A DNA stretch of 64,000 nucleotides from Chimaeribacter californicus (lineage in GTDB: Bacteria; Pseudomonadota; Gammaproteobacteria; Enterobacterales; Enterobacteriaceae): NCBI RefSeq assembly GCF_002858675.1, contig NZ_PJZF01000009.1:62001-126000 (forward strand), read 5' to 3'. The first letter of the stretch is position 1. Each line of letters opens with the position of its first letter. Shown piece after piece: positions 9,868 to 18,274 of this stretch. Made by a program: the position numbers and the translations under genes. Under the pieces are notes generated by a model, which was not told where the DNA came from, did no database searches, and saw only the letters and a program-made list of their open reading frames with translations.

Positions 9868-10848
9868 TTATTCCATGTAGATATCAAAAATGGCATACGT
9901 ACTGACTTTACCCGGCGTCATCTCTAAAACGTCGACGGGGACAATCTGTGCCTTAAACTTTAATGTTTTCTTGCCGGTGACATTGCCCACATTTGTAGCC
10001 TTTGCCTTTTCTCCTGTGACATCAACAACTGAGCCCATGCTGTTCATCAGCTTTACTTCCACGGACTTTGCACATTCTGTTGTGTCGCAATTCTTAATAA
10101 TGCCTTTCCCTGCCCCAATATTCTGTTCACCCGTAAAGGCTATTTTTACAGGTGCCATCACAGGGCAATCAAGGGTCAGCTCAAAATCCGTCAGAACACC
10201 CTTAGTAATTTTCTTTGAAGTGAAATCCGCAATAGAATAACTGCCTAAATCAACATTTTGGTAGGTTGTCAGAATGGCACAAGACTTAGGTTGAATATCC
10301 ACGGCGCTGGATAAAATAACATTCATTAACGTCAGCGGTGCCCCAGGATCCGTATCTGCGGTGACCTGAACCACGCCAATTTGTCCGGCAGGAATAATGC
10401 CGGCTGAAATGGTTCCAGTCTGAATAAATTCCAGCCTAACTATATCCGCACGTTCACTACAGGCCCCATTGCACGGGTAGGCCGAGGGGAAATAGGCAGC
10501 ACGTGAAGAGGGCCAGCTTAACTTGATCCCCAATCCCGGGATATTGGTCTGGTACACATTAGAAATAATGGACTCAGTGCTAAACTCCGGGCGGGTAAAT
10601 TTAGATCGCCAGGTGTTTTTTATGTTCGTTCCGCAGTTATAACTGATTCCCGGTGCCTGTATTTCTGCCGAGCCAAGCACCGTTCCCGATGTGCCATTAC
10701 TCGCCGGGCGTAAGGTCGGGATAGTTATAGCGATATTCATCACTGATCCCGACGTAATAGAGCAGTTATTCGCTGCGGCAGCAGGCAGGGTATAAAAAGA
10801 GAAACCTGCCATCACGACACAGACTATTTTCATCAAAAATTTAAACAT
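9868..10848 (-). CDS. Fimbrial tip adhesin, two-domain (FimH/MrkD-like)
   Basis: Predicted tip adhesin of the chaperone-usher pilus. The 326-residue protein has a signal peptide ending near AAAANNC. A variable N-terminal lectin-like half (about 27-190) has two Cys-containing loops (NCS...YNCG; PCNGAC). The C-terminal pilin half starts near SCAIL and ends with a beta strand FDIYME typical of donor-strand-exchange subunits. The receptor cannot be predicted. The position, last of the four fimbrial genes in the order subunit-chaperone-usher-adhesin, matches MrkABCD and F17-type operons. It lies 32 bp after the usher and directly before tpsB. Confidence 0.9.
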   Translation of the reverse strand: MFKFLMKIVCVVMAGFSFYTLPAAAANNCSITSGSVMNIAITIPTLRPASNGTSGTVLGSAEIQAPGISYNCGTNIKNTWRSKFTRPEFSTESIISNVYQTNIPGLGIKLSWPSSRAAYFPSAYPCNGACSERADIVRLEFIQTGTISAGIIPAGQIGVVQVTADTDPGAPLTLMNVILSSAVDIQPKSCAILTTYQNVDLGSYSIADFTSKKITKGVLTDFELTLDCPVMAPVKIAFTGEQNIGAGKGIIKNCDTTECAKSVEVKLMNSMGSVVDVTGEKAKATNVGNVTGKKTLKFKAQIVPVDVLEMTPGKVSTYAIFDIYME

Positions 10849-10880
10849 AATACGCCCCCCGCCCTACTTCAGGCAGTGAT

Positions 10881-13478
10881 TTATTTTTTACAAACCAGGT
10901 GCTGGGTAGGAATATCTTCGTCAGATTTACTCGAAGATTTCTTATCCACTTTATAGTCAATGGTACATTCGCCCTTCTCTTTACCTGACCTCCAGTTCAC
11001 CCGCAACATGCTGGATGTTTTATCCTGCGGCAGGCTTAGCATGGCGCGGCCACCCTGGCCCACAATACCCAGGACTTCATCGCTTTCATCTTTAATGGTG
11101 GCACCATAGGGAATATATTTTCCATCGGCACGGTTAATCTGAATAAATTGTGTTGAGGTACTCTTGGTATCCAATTTAATTTTTACTGACGCGCCGGCCG
11201 TCGGCACGGTCTGTAATTTTGATTCTCCGAATTCCACGCCAATTGGCGCGCCCTTGGCTTCAACATAAATTTCGTTATATTGATAAGGGCTCAGGGAAGA
11301 GATGATCGCATAACCATTATCTGAAACGGTGGAGGTCAAATCTGGGTAAATACGTGCACCCGCAGCCCCTTTTGCTTCAACAATGCCAAAAGTATTACCT
11401 AATGAAGAGGCAAAATTCACTCCGCCGCCATGAATAACTACCCCACCGCTGGCGTTCATTGATGCGGTGTAAGACGTTTCTGTTTGACTATAACTAATAT
11501 TGCCCTGTGCGCGGCTGCCGTTATACCCCATGCTGAAGCCGAAATTGGTCTGGTGCTCCTGGGCATAGTCAAACCAGGTGCCATAATCGAACTCATTATA
11601 TTCGCCCGCGGTACCATATAAGGATCCCCTGACCTTAGCATCCTGATTGCTATAATTGACGGAGGCATTCAGTGTCGGGACTTTGGTATGTAATGTCCCG
11701 AACGGGACTGACATACCTAAATAGACAGCGCGATCTTCCACACCCTCTTCATCAATGGTTTTACTTAAATTGATGCTATAGCTCACAGAGCGCCAGGAAT
11801 TGGAGTAGCCAAATTGATAGCTGCTTTGCGTATTACGGCTGTAGCGGCTGTCCCAGACACGGCCATAGTAACCCGAGGCAAATACACTGCCCCAACCAGG
11901 TGCCAGTGACTGGCTGATATTGACTTCAATTTTATCGCGATAGTTTTCCGGCAAAAAACTGTCATCACCCATTTCAAGAGCTTCGGAGGTTAACAGCGCA
12001 TCCATCAACGAGTAGTAGTTCTGGCTGGAATAGCGATATCCCGCCAGGCTCAGGTTGGTGCCCGTCTGATCAATATATTTCGCCAGGCTGACTTTCAGGC
12101 TCATGTTACAGATGCTGTCACAGGCATTATCCTGCTCATCTTCGAATGAGGTGAAAGACCGTGTTAGGTCAATACCCAACGCCCCCAGCGGGGTGTTGAT
12201 CGCCATCCCTCCCATCAGCGCAGCGTAATCACCTGGTGCCGTAATCTGGCCGCCGCCATAGACCGTAATATTGTTATTCAGGCCGTACTGATAGGTGCCT
12301 TCCATTAACACAGGCGTATTGCGCAGCGACTCACTACGGACTTCACCTACCGTTGCTGAGAACTTCGATGTCCCTGGGCGCAGCAACATTGGCAGGCTGG
12401 CATAAGGGGTAATGAAGGTGCGGGTTTTGCCATTACTTTCATTAATAGTGACTTCTAAATCACCGCCATACCCGGTAGCGTAGAGGTCATCAATGACGAA
12501 CTCACCCGGCGGTACACTCATTTCACGGATCAGGTTGCCGTTTTGTTTAATAGTGACACGGGCATTGGTATCCGCCACACCGCGCACGATAGGAGCATAG
12601 CCTTGCAATGACTGCGGCAGCATCCGTTCATCGCTCATCAGGCTAACGCCGCGCAACGCCACGGTATCGAACAGTGACCCTGTAGTATTGATGTCCCCCG
12701 CGGTCAGTTCTGCCTTAAGCGGAATAATCGCGCGTTGTACATACGAGGAAAGATGGTTCCATTGCGTGCCGGTCTCATCATTGGTATTAACGTTGTCATA
12801 GGTATAGAGGCGCCAGGCCCCCCATTTCAACGATGAGAGCAAGCTGCCATAATAATAATTCGAGGACGTATGATCGTCATATTGGGTACTGGTCGCACTG
12901 ACATTATAACTGGCCGAGAATGAAGGTACGCCTTCATCCCACAGCATGGGGTTAATATACCCATCTGGATTGTTATTTAAATAAAGCTGTGGAATCGTTA
13001 TTTGCAGGATTTCATCATCGGTATCATAGGCCGTCGTTGAGCCCGGAATAAGATCTTTGATAAAAATGCAATTTTTATTCTGCCAGTCGAGCGGCAACTT
13101 TTCCGTGTTTACATCCATTTTAAGCAGCATATCGGCTGACAAACAGGGCTCTACGCTACCGGCGGCATCCTTCACAAAATTAATATGATGCGTGCCTAGC
13201 GTTTTCTTATTTCTCGTTACTTCAACAAAGTATTCCCCCGGCTGGGTGGTCGGTTCGCCGTCATAAATACTGAAATCCGTGCCTTCGTTATAGGCGTTGG
13301 AAAAACCACGGTTAAACTTTACCGTAGCTTTTTTAGGGGCGACCGCCCCCCCATTAACAGGTTGGTCATCACCTTTATTAATGACATTAATTTCATTTGC
13401 ATAGTTTACTGCCGGATATATGCTCAGGCTGCCGACCACCAATGAAAGGACTATTTTTCCTCCTTGTCCAACCCGCAT
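10881..13478 (-). CDS. Fimbrial outer-membrane usher (FimD/PapC family)
   Basis: Outer-membrane usher that receives chaperone-subunit complexes and polymerises the pilus. It has 865 residues, a normal usher length. A signal peptide is followed by the N-terminal chaperone-binding domain (from about residue 53, KFNRGFSNAY). The 24-strand pore and plug region contains the usual ushers' strings SDERMLPQSLQGYAP, NGNLI and VPPGEFVIDDLY. Two C-terminal domains end with a cysteine pair (GECTIDY and LVCKK). GAGGAAAAG precedes the ATG. It lies 35 bp from the chaperone stop and 32 bp from the adhesin, in the same direction. Confidence 0.96.
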   Translation of the reverse strand: MRVGQGGKIVLSLVVGSLSIYPAVNYANEINVINKGDDQPVNGGAVAPKKATVKFNRGFSNAYNEGTDFSIYDGEPTTQPGEYFVEVTRNKKTLGTHHINFVKDAAGSVEPCLSADMLLKMDVNTEKLPLDWQNKNCIFIKDLIPGSTTAYDTDDEILQITIPQLYLNNNPDGYINPMLWDEGVPSFSASYNVSATSTQYDDHTSSNYYYGSLLSSLKWGAWRLYTYDNVNTNDETGTQWNHLSSYVQRAIIPLKAELTAGDINTTGSLFDTVALRGVSLMSDERMLPQSLQGYAPIVRGVADTNARVTIKQNGNLIREMSVPPGEFVIDDLYATGYGGDLEVTINESNGKTRTFITPYASLPMLLRPGTSKFSATVGEVRSESLRNTPVLMEGTYQYGLNNNITVYGGGQITAPGDYAALMGGMAINTPLGALGIDLTRSFTSFEDEQDNACDSICNMSLKVSLAKYIDQTGTNLSLAGYRYSSQNYYSLMDALLTSEALEMGDDSFLPENYRDKIEVNISQSLAPGWGSVFASGYYGRVWDSRYSRNTQSSYQFGYSNSWRSVSYSINLSKTIDEEGVEDRAVYLGMSVPFGTLHTKVPTLNASVNYSNQDAKVRGSLYGTAGEYNEFDYGTWFDYAQEHQTNFGFSMGYNGSRAQGNISYSQTETSYTASMNASGGVVIHGGGVNFASSLGNTFGIVEAKGAAGARIYPDLTSTVSDNGYAIISSLSPYQYNEIYVEAKGAPIGVEFGESKLQTVPTAGASVKIKLDTKSTSTQFIQINRADGKYIPYGATIKDESDEVLGIVGQGGRAMLSLPQDKTSSMLRVNWRSGKEKGECTIDYKVDKKSSSKSDEDIPTQHLVCKK

Positions 13479-13513
13479 TTTATCTTTTCCTCTATCACGA
13501 AAATTCTGATAAG

Positions 13514-14230
13514 TTAAAACTGCTTATCCACATAGGCACCAAGATCGGTGATGAAGGTGTATTCCAGTACCGGCTTAGCGGTTTTATTTTTAGTTTTAAA
13601 TGAAAATGTTTTCTTACTGAAAGGTGCAACCATGTCGCCATTAATCAGCGTTTTTTCGTCACCTTTAATCACCAACCGGGAGAAGGAAACATGGAAAGGC
13701 GAATTATTATCACAGGTATAGGTATACCCTTCTGCATTGGATACCATGCTCCATTTCAGATTTTCCCCGGCCTGGATTTCATCACCCTTCAGCCCTGCCG
13801 GGCGATAGAAGAATTTGAGGCGGGTACGGAAGGCCAGATTCAGTAAATTTTTATCCTGCAGTGAGGCATCTTCCGGTGGAATATCCAGGAAGTTTACCCA
13901 CAATACAGATTCACGATCTTTAGGGTATTTATTTACCGTGTCCTGCGTCTGGAATATGCGGAATGTTTTTCCTTTCCCTACGTTAACCCGCGCCATTGGT
14001 GGAGTGATAACAAATGGCAGATCTTCCTTATCCGCAACACCAGATTCCGGGCGGCTATCCAGCCACACCTGCACTAAGCTCGGTGCATTGCCAACGTTAT
14101 TTACACGAATAGCCTGCTCTTTATCTTTCGCATTAAAAATCACCCTGGTTCCCATAATTTGAACTGAGGCAAAGGCGGGAAGGGCTGCTGTGAATAACAG
14201 CGAAGTAAGTAAAAGTGCTTTCAGTTTCAT
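13514..14230 (-). CDS. Periplasmic pilus chaperone (PapD/FimC family)
   Basis: Periplasmic chaperone with two Ig-like domains that completes fimbrial subunits by donor-strand complementation and delivers them to the usher. The 238-residue protein has a signal peptide (cleavage near AFA-SV). The conserved GTRVIF carries the Arg that anchors subunit C-termini, and FRTRLKFFYRP marks the G1/hinge region. The C-terminal half contains a cysteine. It follows the major subunit after a 50-bp gap filled by a strong hairpin. Confidence 0.96.
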   Translation of the reverse strand: MKLKALLLTSLLFTAALPAFASVQIMGTRVIFNAKDKEQAIRVNNVGNAPSLVQVWLDSRPESGVADKEDLPFVITPPMARVNVGKGKTFRIFQTQDTVNKYPKDRESVLWVNFLDIPPEDASLQDKNLLNLAFRTRLKFFYRPAGLKGDEIQAGENLKWSMVSNAEGYTYTCDNNSPFHVSFSRLVIKGDEKTLINGDMVAPFSKKTFSFKTKNKTAKPVLEYTFITDLGAYVDKQF

Positions 14231-14250
14231 AACATTAGCTCATAAAGAAT

Positions 14251-14278
14251 AAATAAGGGGGGGAAGCCCCCCTTATTT
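14251..14278 (-). promoter_or_regulatory. Perfect 12-bp hairpin between fimbrial subunit and chaperone genes
   Basis: AAATAAGGGGGG and its exact complement flank a four-base loop three bases after the subunit stop codon. On the transcribed (minus) strand the stem is followed by ATTCTTTATG, so the U-tract is weak. Such hairpins behind major-pilin genes act as partial terminators or block 3' decay, giving more pilin than assembly proteins. That role is inferred here. Confidence 0.7.
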
Positions 14279-14280
14279 AA

Positions 14281-14856
14281 TTAGTTGTAAATAATGGAAT
14301 AAACGACGTTGGTATTAACCGAACCCGCAGTCGCCGCACCACCGGTTGCAACATATTGCGCCCAGTAATCAAACTGTGCGGTATTGTTTGCAATTTGTTT
14401 ACCTGCAGTTGGATCGGTAATTTGCTGGTTAAGATCGATTGCGTTCAGTTTTTCATCCGTCAGCCCCACCTGTACTTTGCTTGCCGCACCAGCTGCAGTG
14501 TGGTTTTTCAAATTACCGGTTACCGGGTCAATATTAAGGCTGAGCGCGCGCTCAAAGGAAACGTTGGCATATTTCCCATTTGGACACTGCGCACCGCTCA
14601 ATTTAATATAAAACGGTGTATCACCTGCACGACGCTTGTCTGCATCCAGTGCGGTAACGCTGACAGGTTTCAGTTTTACGGTAAAATCACCGGTATCACT
14701 GGAACCTGTGTCATCACCCACTGTCACAACACAGGTTGCGTCACGAATATCACCGGTAAAGGTGATGGTGCCGTCTTCAGCGCTGACCGCGGTTGCACTT
14801 ACCAGTAGACAAACAGGTAACATTAATGCTTTCATACGTTTAATAACAATACTCAT
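14281..14856 (-). CDS. Major fimbrial subunit (FimA-like pilin)
   Basis: Main structural subunit of the pilus. The 191-residue protein has a signal peptide (about 1-26, SAVSA-ED) followed by GTITFTGDIRDATC, the usual start of FimA-type pilins. The two cysteines (DATC and GAQC) form the conserved disulphide. The end (VVYSIIYN) has the penultimate tyrosine typical of the beta strand bound by the chaperone. AAAGGAGA lies before the ATG. It is the promoter-proximal gene of the six-gene set and has a 720-bp non-coding region upstream. Confidence 0.94.
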   Translation of the reverse strand: MSIVIKRMKALMLPVCLLVSATAVSAEDGTITFTGDIRDATCVVTVGDDTGSSDTGDFTVKLKPVSVTALDADKRRAGDTPFYIKLSGAQCPNGKYANVSFERALSLNIDPVTGNLKNHTAAGAASKVQVGLTDEKLNAIDLNQQITDPTAGKQIANNTAQFDYWAQYVATGGAATAGSVNTNVVYSIIYN

Positions 14857-15578
14857 AATTATTTCTCCTTTAAATGGACCAATTTCCTAAGGGAGGAAAT
14901 AATAGACAAGCCCTCAGAATACATATATGGCGCAACGCCTAAAATAACCAAGGGAATATCTCAAAAGCATTTATTTACTTCATGCTTTTTCTTTCACACA
15001 TAAGAGAGATGCATTAAATAAACCTATTTTTAAAAATAGATTAACAATAAAAATGAGCTATGGTGAAGAGAGGGATTTAATTTTATAATTAATATCACTA
15101 TTTGATAATATTTTCTTAACCTGAAAAAAAGGGGGGACAATAAAAATCACTTACGCAATAATAAGTTAGCTAATAACTAAAATCTCTCCCTTTCAGGCCT
15201 GCTTACAAGCAGGGCTCTATTCAAATACGTCGAGGAGTTACTCGTAAAACGACTTATTTTTAGGGTTAAATTATAAGGACTTTATAATAATCTCTTCATT
15301 ACGTTTACACATTATCAACGTTTATTTCTATTTTCCCTTCTTTATATCTATTCCTGTCACCTAAGGCCAACACAACGGTGATACCCCCGCCTTTTAAAAA
15401 GGGATTTACGACATCCAGTAACGGGGCGGATACCTGATGAAATACCTTGTTACTGTGAAATTAAATTATAACTTATTGTTTATTTTAGTTTTTATTAAGA
15501 GGGGGTCACTAAGACTAGCCAGTCCAGAGCATTATTACTAGGCTTAATACATCAACAAATCATCATAAGGAGGAAACG
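14857..15578. promoter_or_regulatory. AT-rich 720-bp control region upstream of the fimbrial operon and yhbO
   Basis: There is no credible gene in this stretch, which separates the divergent pilin and yhbO genes. It is clearly richer in A and T than its neighbours. It contains several dyads: ATTTCCT/AGGAAAT (14882-14900), AAAAGCAT/ATGCTTTT (14963-14989), the palindrome CTATTTTTAAAAATAG (15024-15039) and CCTGCT/AGCAGG (15198-15213). Such a region would suit H-NS-type silencing and complex control. I could not define a promoter or an invertible element with confidence. Confidence 0.6.
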
Positions 15579-16100
15579 ATGTCGAACAAGAAAATTGCGG
15601 TACTCATCACCGATGAATTTGAAGATGCGGAATTTACGTCTCCTGCTGACGCCTATAAACAGGCCGGCCACCAGGTGGTTACCATTGAGAAGAAAGCCGG
15701 TAATGTGGTGAAGGGTAAACAAGGTGAGGCGAGCGTCACGATTGATAAGTCAATTGATGACGTCAGCGTTGAGGAGTTTGATGCGCTGCTGCTGCCTGGT
15801 GGGCATTCCCCGGACTCCCTGCGTGGGGATGACCGGTTTGTCGCTTTCACTAAAAAATTCTCAGACAGCGGGAAGCCCATTTTTGCGATCTGTCATGGGC
15901 CACAACTGTTGATCAATGCAGATGTGTTGCGCGGGCGGAAAGCCACCACGGTAAAACCCGTCGTAGTTGATGTGAAGAATGCCGGGGCTGATTTTTATGA
16001 TCGTGAAGTGGTGGTAGACAACGATACGTTGGTCACCAGCCGGACACCGGATGACCTGCCGGCCTTTAACCGCGAAGCGCTGCGGATTCTGGCGAAGTAA
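15579..16100 (+). CDS. yhbO: DJ-1/PfpI family protein YhbO
   Basis: DJ-1/PfpI superfamily enzyme implicated in stress resistance and in repair or removal of glyoxal- and methylglyoxal-modified molecules. The 173-residue protein has the type-1 glutamine-amidotransferase-like fold and the nucleophile elbow AICHG with Cys105 followed by His106. It also has a conserved Glu near the N-terminus (DEFEDAE). A strong ribosome site (AAGGAGG) precedes the ATG. It stands alone, followed by a terminator shared with the convergent yhbP. Confidence 0.96.
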   Translation: MSNKKIAVLITDEFEDAEFTSPADAYKQAGHQVVTIEKKAGNVVKGKQGEASVTIDKSIDDVSVEEFDALLLPGGHSPDSLRGDDRFVAFTKKFSDSGKPIFAICHGPQLLINADVLRGRKATTVKPVVVDVKNAGADFYDREVVVDNDTLVTSRTPDDLPAFNREALRILAK

Positions 16101-16134
16101 GTGAGGGTGAGACGTCAGTCATCATGAAGTGAAG

Positions 16135-16158
16135 GGGCCGCAGTATGCGGCCCTTTTT
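16135..16158 (+). terminator. Terminator between yhbO and yhbP
   Basis: GGGCCGC, loop AGTAT, GCGGCCC, then five T. It lies between convergent genes and its final T overlap the yhbP stop codon, so it mainly serves yhbO. Confidence 0.85.
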
Positions 16159-16600
16159 ATGCATGGTTTTCCCGTTGCCAATGAAGCTTTTTACCAAACC
16201 CGAGCGCGTTGTCGGTCATTTTTATCTCATCCAGCGACAAGCGCCAGAGGGGTGACGACATGGCCCGGGCGACCGGAAACTGTTTGCAGTAAAGTGCCCT
16301 GCCCGCCTGCTCTTCGTCACCGGTGAGTTGAACCGCCCGGCCGCTGTACTGCACCCCCTTAATCAGCGCGACCGTTTTCGGCTGCGCGGCAATGGTGCCG
16401 CTGACACGGGGTTGCTGCGCCATCAGGGTTCCGTGGCGGGTTTTCAGATCTGTCATCAGCAGCAGTGCCATCTGTTCCGGCTCTACCACATAGAAACAGT
16501 TGGCGCACCAGAGGTCTCCCTCTGCTGCCGCGCAGAGTGTCAGTACATGGTACTTTTTCAGGTACTTCTCAATCGCTACCCGATCATCAGACAACGGCAT
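16157..16600 (-). CDS. yhbP: YhbP, FMN-binding split-barrel-like protein
   Basis: Conserved small protein of the UPF0306/YhbP family, related to pyridoxamine-phosphate-oxidase-like split barrels; its biochemical role is unknown. The C-terminal DEIKxTDNxLGFGKK and the central KTRHGTL match E. coli YhbP. I set the start at the ATG 16600 (MPLSDD) because AGGAG lies eight bases upstream; an in-frame ATG exists eight codons earlier. It converges on yhbO and is divergent from yhbQ. Confidence 0.9.
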   Translation of the reverse strand: MPLSDDRVAIEKYLKKYHVLTLCAAAEGDLWCANCFYVVEPEQMALLLMTDLKTRHGTLMAQQPRVSGTIAAQPKTVALIKGVQYSGRAVQLTGDEEQAGRALYCKQFPVARAMSSPLWRLSLDEIKMTDNALGFGKKLHWQRENHA

Positions 16601-16686
16601 ACTTTTTTCTCCTGGAAACGTCATCGCCAGTCCGGCGTATGCGGCAGGTAGAACCCACCGGCTAACTGGTTTACCCTGTTGCGATT

Positions 16687-17022
16687 ATGAATACTCAGAC
16701 ACTCCTCATGACTGAATACGCGCCCGCCGCCCTGTGGCACCTTTATATACTGCGTACGGCAGCTGGTCAGCTTTATACCGGCATCACGACAGATGTGCCG
16801 CGCCGCCTGACACAGCATCAGAACGGCAGAGGGGCAAAGGCTTTGCGAGGCAAGGGACCACTGATGCTGGTGTTTCACTGTGGCATCGGAGATCGCTCAG
16901 CCGCCCTGAAAGTAGAATACCGGGTCAAACAGCTTTCACGTGGCCAAAAAGAGAGGCTGGTAGGTGACCAGCCTCAGGATCTTATGGCATATATGGCGCA
17001 GATCGTCAGAGTGCCCGCTTAA
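16687..17022 (+). CDS. yhbQ: GIY-YIG domain protein YhbQ
   Basis: Small GIY-YIG superfamily protein of the UPF0213 group, a nuclease fold whose E. coli member is reported to affect DNA damage responses. The motif is seen as LYIL...LYTGIT, followed by [20 protein letters not shown] and EYRVKQL. The reported start gives 111 residues. The in-frame ATG at 16708 would give a protein closer in length to the family, and neither has a clear ribosome site. Its stop overlaps the stop of convergent yhbS by four bases. Confidence 0.9.
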   Translation: MNTQTLLMTEYAPAALWHLYILRTAAGQLYTGITTDVPRRLTQHQNGRGAKALRGKGPLMLVFHCGIGDRSAALKVEYRVKQLSRGQKERLVGDQPQDLMAYMAQIVRVPA

Positions 17023-17522
17023 AAACGATTAAAGGGCGCTGCATAGCGGATAAGCCCGGAGACATCAGCCAGTGCCTGTTCCGCCAGCGGATAGATCTGG
17101 AAGGCGGCTTCTGCCCCCGGCCATGGGCAGTGCAACTGATGGGCGGCAGCCGGGGTGAACCCTAAGCGGCCATACCAGGCCGGATCGCCCAGTACCACTA
17201 CCGCGGCGTAGCCAAATTCGTTTAGCGCATCCAGCCCCTCATAAACCAGCTTGGTACCGATGCCTTGCTGACGCAGCTCCTCTTCCACCGCCAGCGGGGC
17301 CAGGCCAACCCACTGACGATCCTCGCCGGCGACCTCCACCGGGCTGAAGGCGGCATACCCCACCACTCCGCCTTCGTCATCAGTGGCAACGATCCCCAGG
17401 GTTAAGAGACCATCTTCACGCAACTGCTGTACCAGATCGGCCTCATCATCACGGCCAAAGGCGCGGCGCAACAGGCTGTCGATACCGGCAGCATCGACCG
17501 GGATTTCCACACGAATTAACAT
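17019..17522 (-). CDS. yhbS: GNAT N-acetyltransferase YhbS
   Basis: GCN5-related acetyltransferase of 167 residues. The acetyl-CoA site is visible as [14 protein letters not shown] (RxxGxG/A type), followed by [17 protein letters not shown]. Its substrate is not evident from sequence. It overlaps the end of ubiT by seven bases, so the two are translated together from the minus strand. Confidence 0.92.
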   Translation of the reverse strand: MLIRVEIPVDAAGIDSLLRRAFGRDDEADLVQQLREDGLLTLGIVATDDEGGVVGYAAFSPVEVAGEDRQWVGLAPLAVEEELRQQGIGTKLVYEGLDALNEFGYAAVVVLGDPAWYGRLGFTPAAAHQLHCPWPGAEAAFQIYPLAEQALADVSGLIRYAAPFNRF

Positions 17523-18043
17523 AATTCACCTGCACGGGGGAGCGTTGCCGTGTCCTGTTGTATACCGGCTTCGATAAAATCAGCCATCTGAGTCAACCCT
17601 TGCCGTAACACTGGCGGCAGCGTCTCCAGATCCACGGCATCCATCAGGTTTTTGACATACAGGCCAAGCTCGGTATCCCCCTCAATGCACAAACGGCGTT
17701 GAAAGAAAAGCGTATCCGGGTCGCGGCGGCGGGCCGCGATCAGGATCAGGTCATTGGCATCTGCACTGAACCGGACATCCGGTGTGGCGTCTGCGCGGAT
17801 CCGGAGCCGCTCATTTTCCACGGTGACATACCAGCGCAAGCCCAGATCCCGCACTTCGACCTCCAGCCAGCGCGACGCCAGAAACTCCAGTTCCCCGTCT
17901 GCCAGCGCCTGCCGGAATTGCCAGTGCAACAGTTGCTGTAAAACCTGTCGTTGCAGAGCAAACGGCATAAAGGTTAACGGAATGCGCAGCAGCGACGGCC
18001 CCTGCCGCACAATGCGTGCTCGTAATTGCTCCAACACTGGCAT
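17516..18043 (-). CDS. ubiT: UbiT (YhbT), SCP2-domain accessory factor of anaerobic ubiquinone synthesis
   Basis: SCP2-type lipid-binding protein needed, with UbiU and UbiV, for O2-independent ubiquinone synthesis. It is thought to bind isoprenoid quinone intermediates. The 175-residue protein shows the SCP2 core (about 45-145), including DVRFSADANDLILIAARRRDPDTLFFQRRL and GDTELGLYVKN. It is divergent from ubiUV across a 231-bp spacer, as in E. coli. Confidence 0.94.
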   Translation of the reverse strand: MPVLEQLRARIVRQGPSLLRIPLTFMPFALQRQVLQQLLHWQFRQALADGELEFLASRWLEVEVRDLGLRWYVTVENERLRIRADATPDVRFSADANDLILIAARRRDPDTLFFQRRLCIEGDTELGLYVKNLMDAVDLETLPPVLRQGLTQMADFIEAGIQQDTATLPRAGELC

Positions 18044-18274
18044 TTACTCCTCTGGTAAAGACTGGCGCTATTTTGCCACATCGGGAAACGGGTTCAGCGC
18101 GCGGTATCAATAAATTTTGCACCAGAACGCAGGTGTGTACAGCGGAAATTATTCATCGGCTTGTTAACAACACGTCAGAAACTGCCTCAAATCAATACTT
18201 CGGCTTGTCGGGTTGCCTAAAATCGCCGGCTGTTACTTCATCAACCGTTAGGGTGGTTCTGCCGGGAATATACT
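18044..18274. promoter_or_regulatory. Divergent ubiT / ubiUV promoter region
   Basis: In E. coli this spacer carries FNR-controlled promoters. The best partial match here is TGTTACTTCATCAA at 18231-18244, where only the right half (ATCAA) fits the TTGATNNNNATCAA consensus. I therefore do not call a firm FNR site. Confidence 0.35.

Noticed and set aside
14857-15578. fimS-like invertible promoter element upstream of the pilin gene
   Set aside because: I found hairpins and a palindrome but no pair of well-separated inverted repeats and no recombinase gene in the window.
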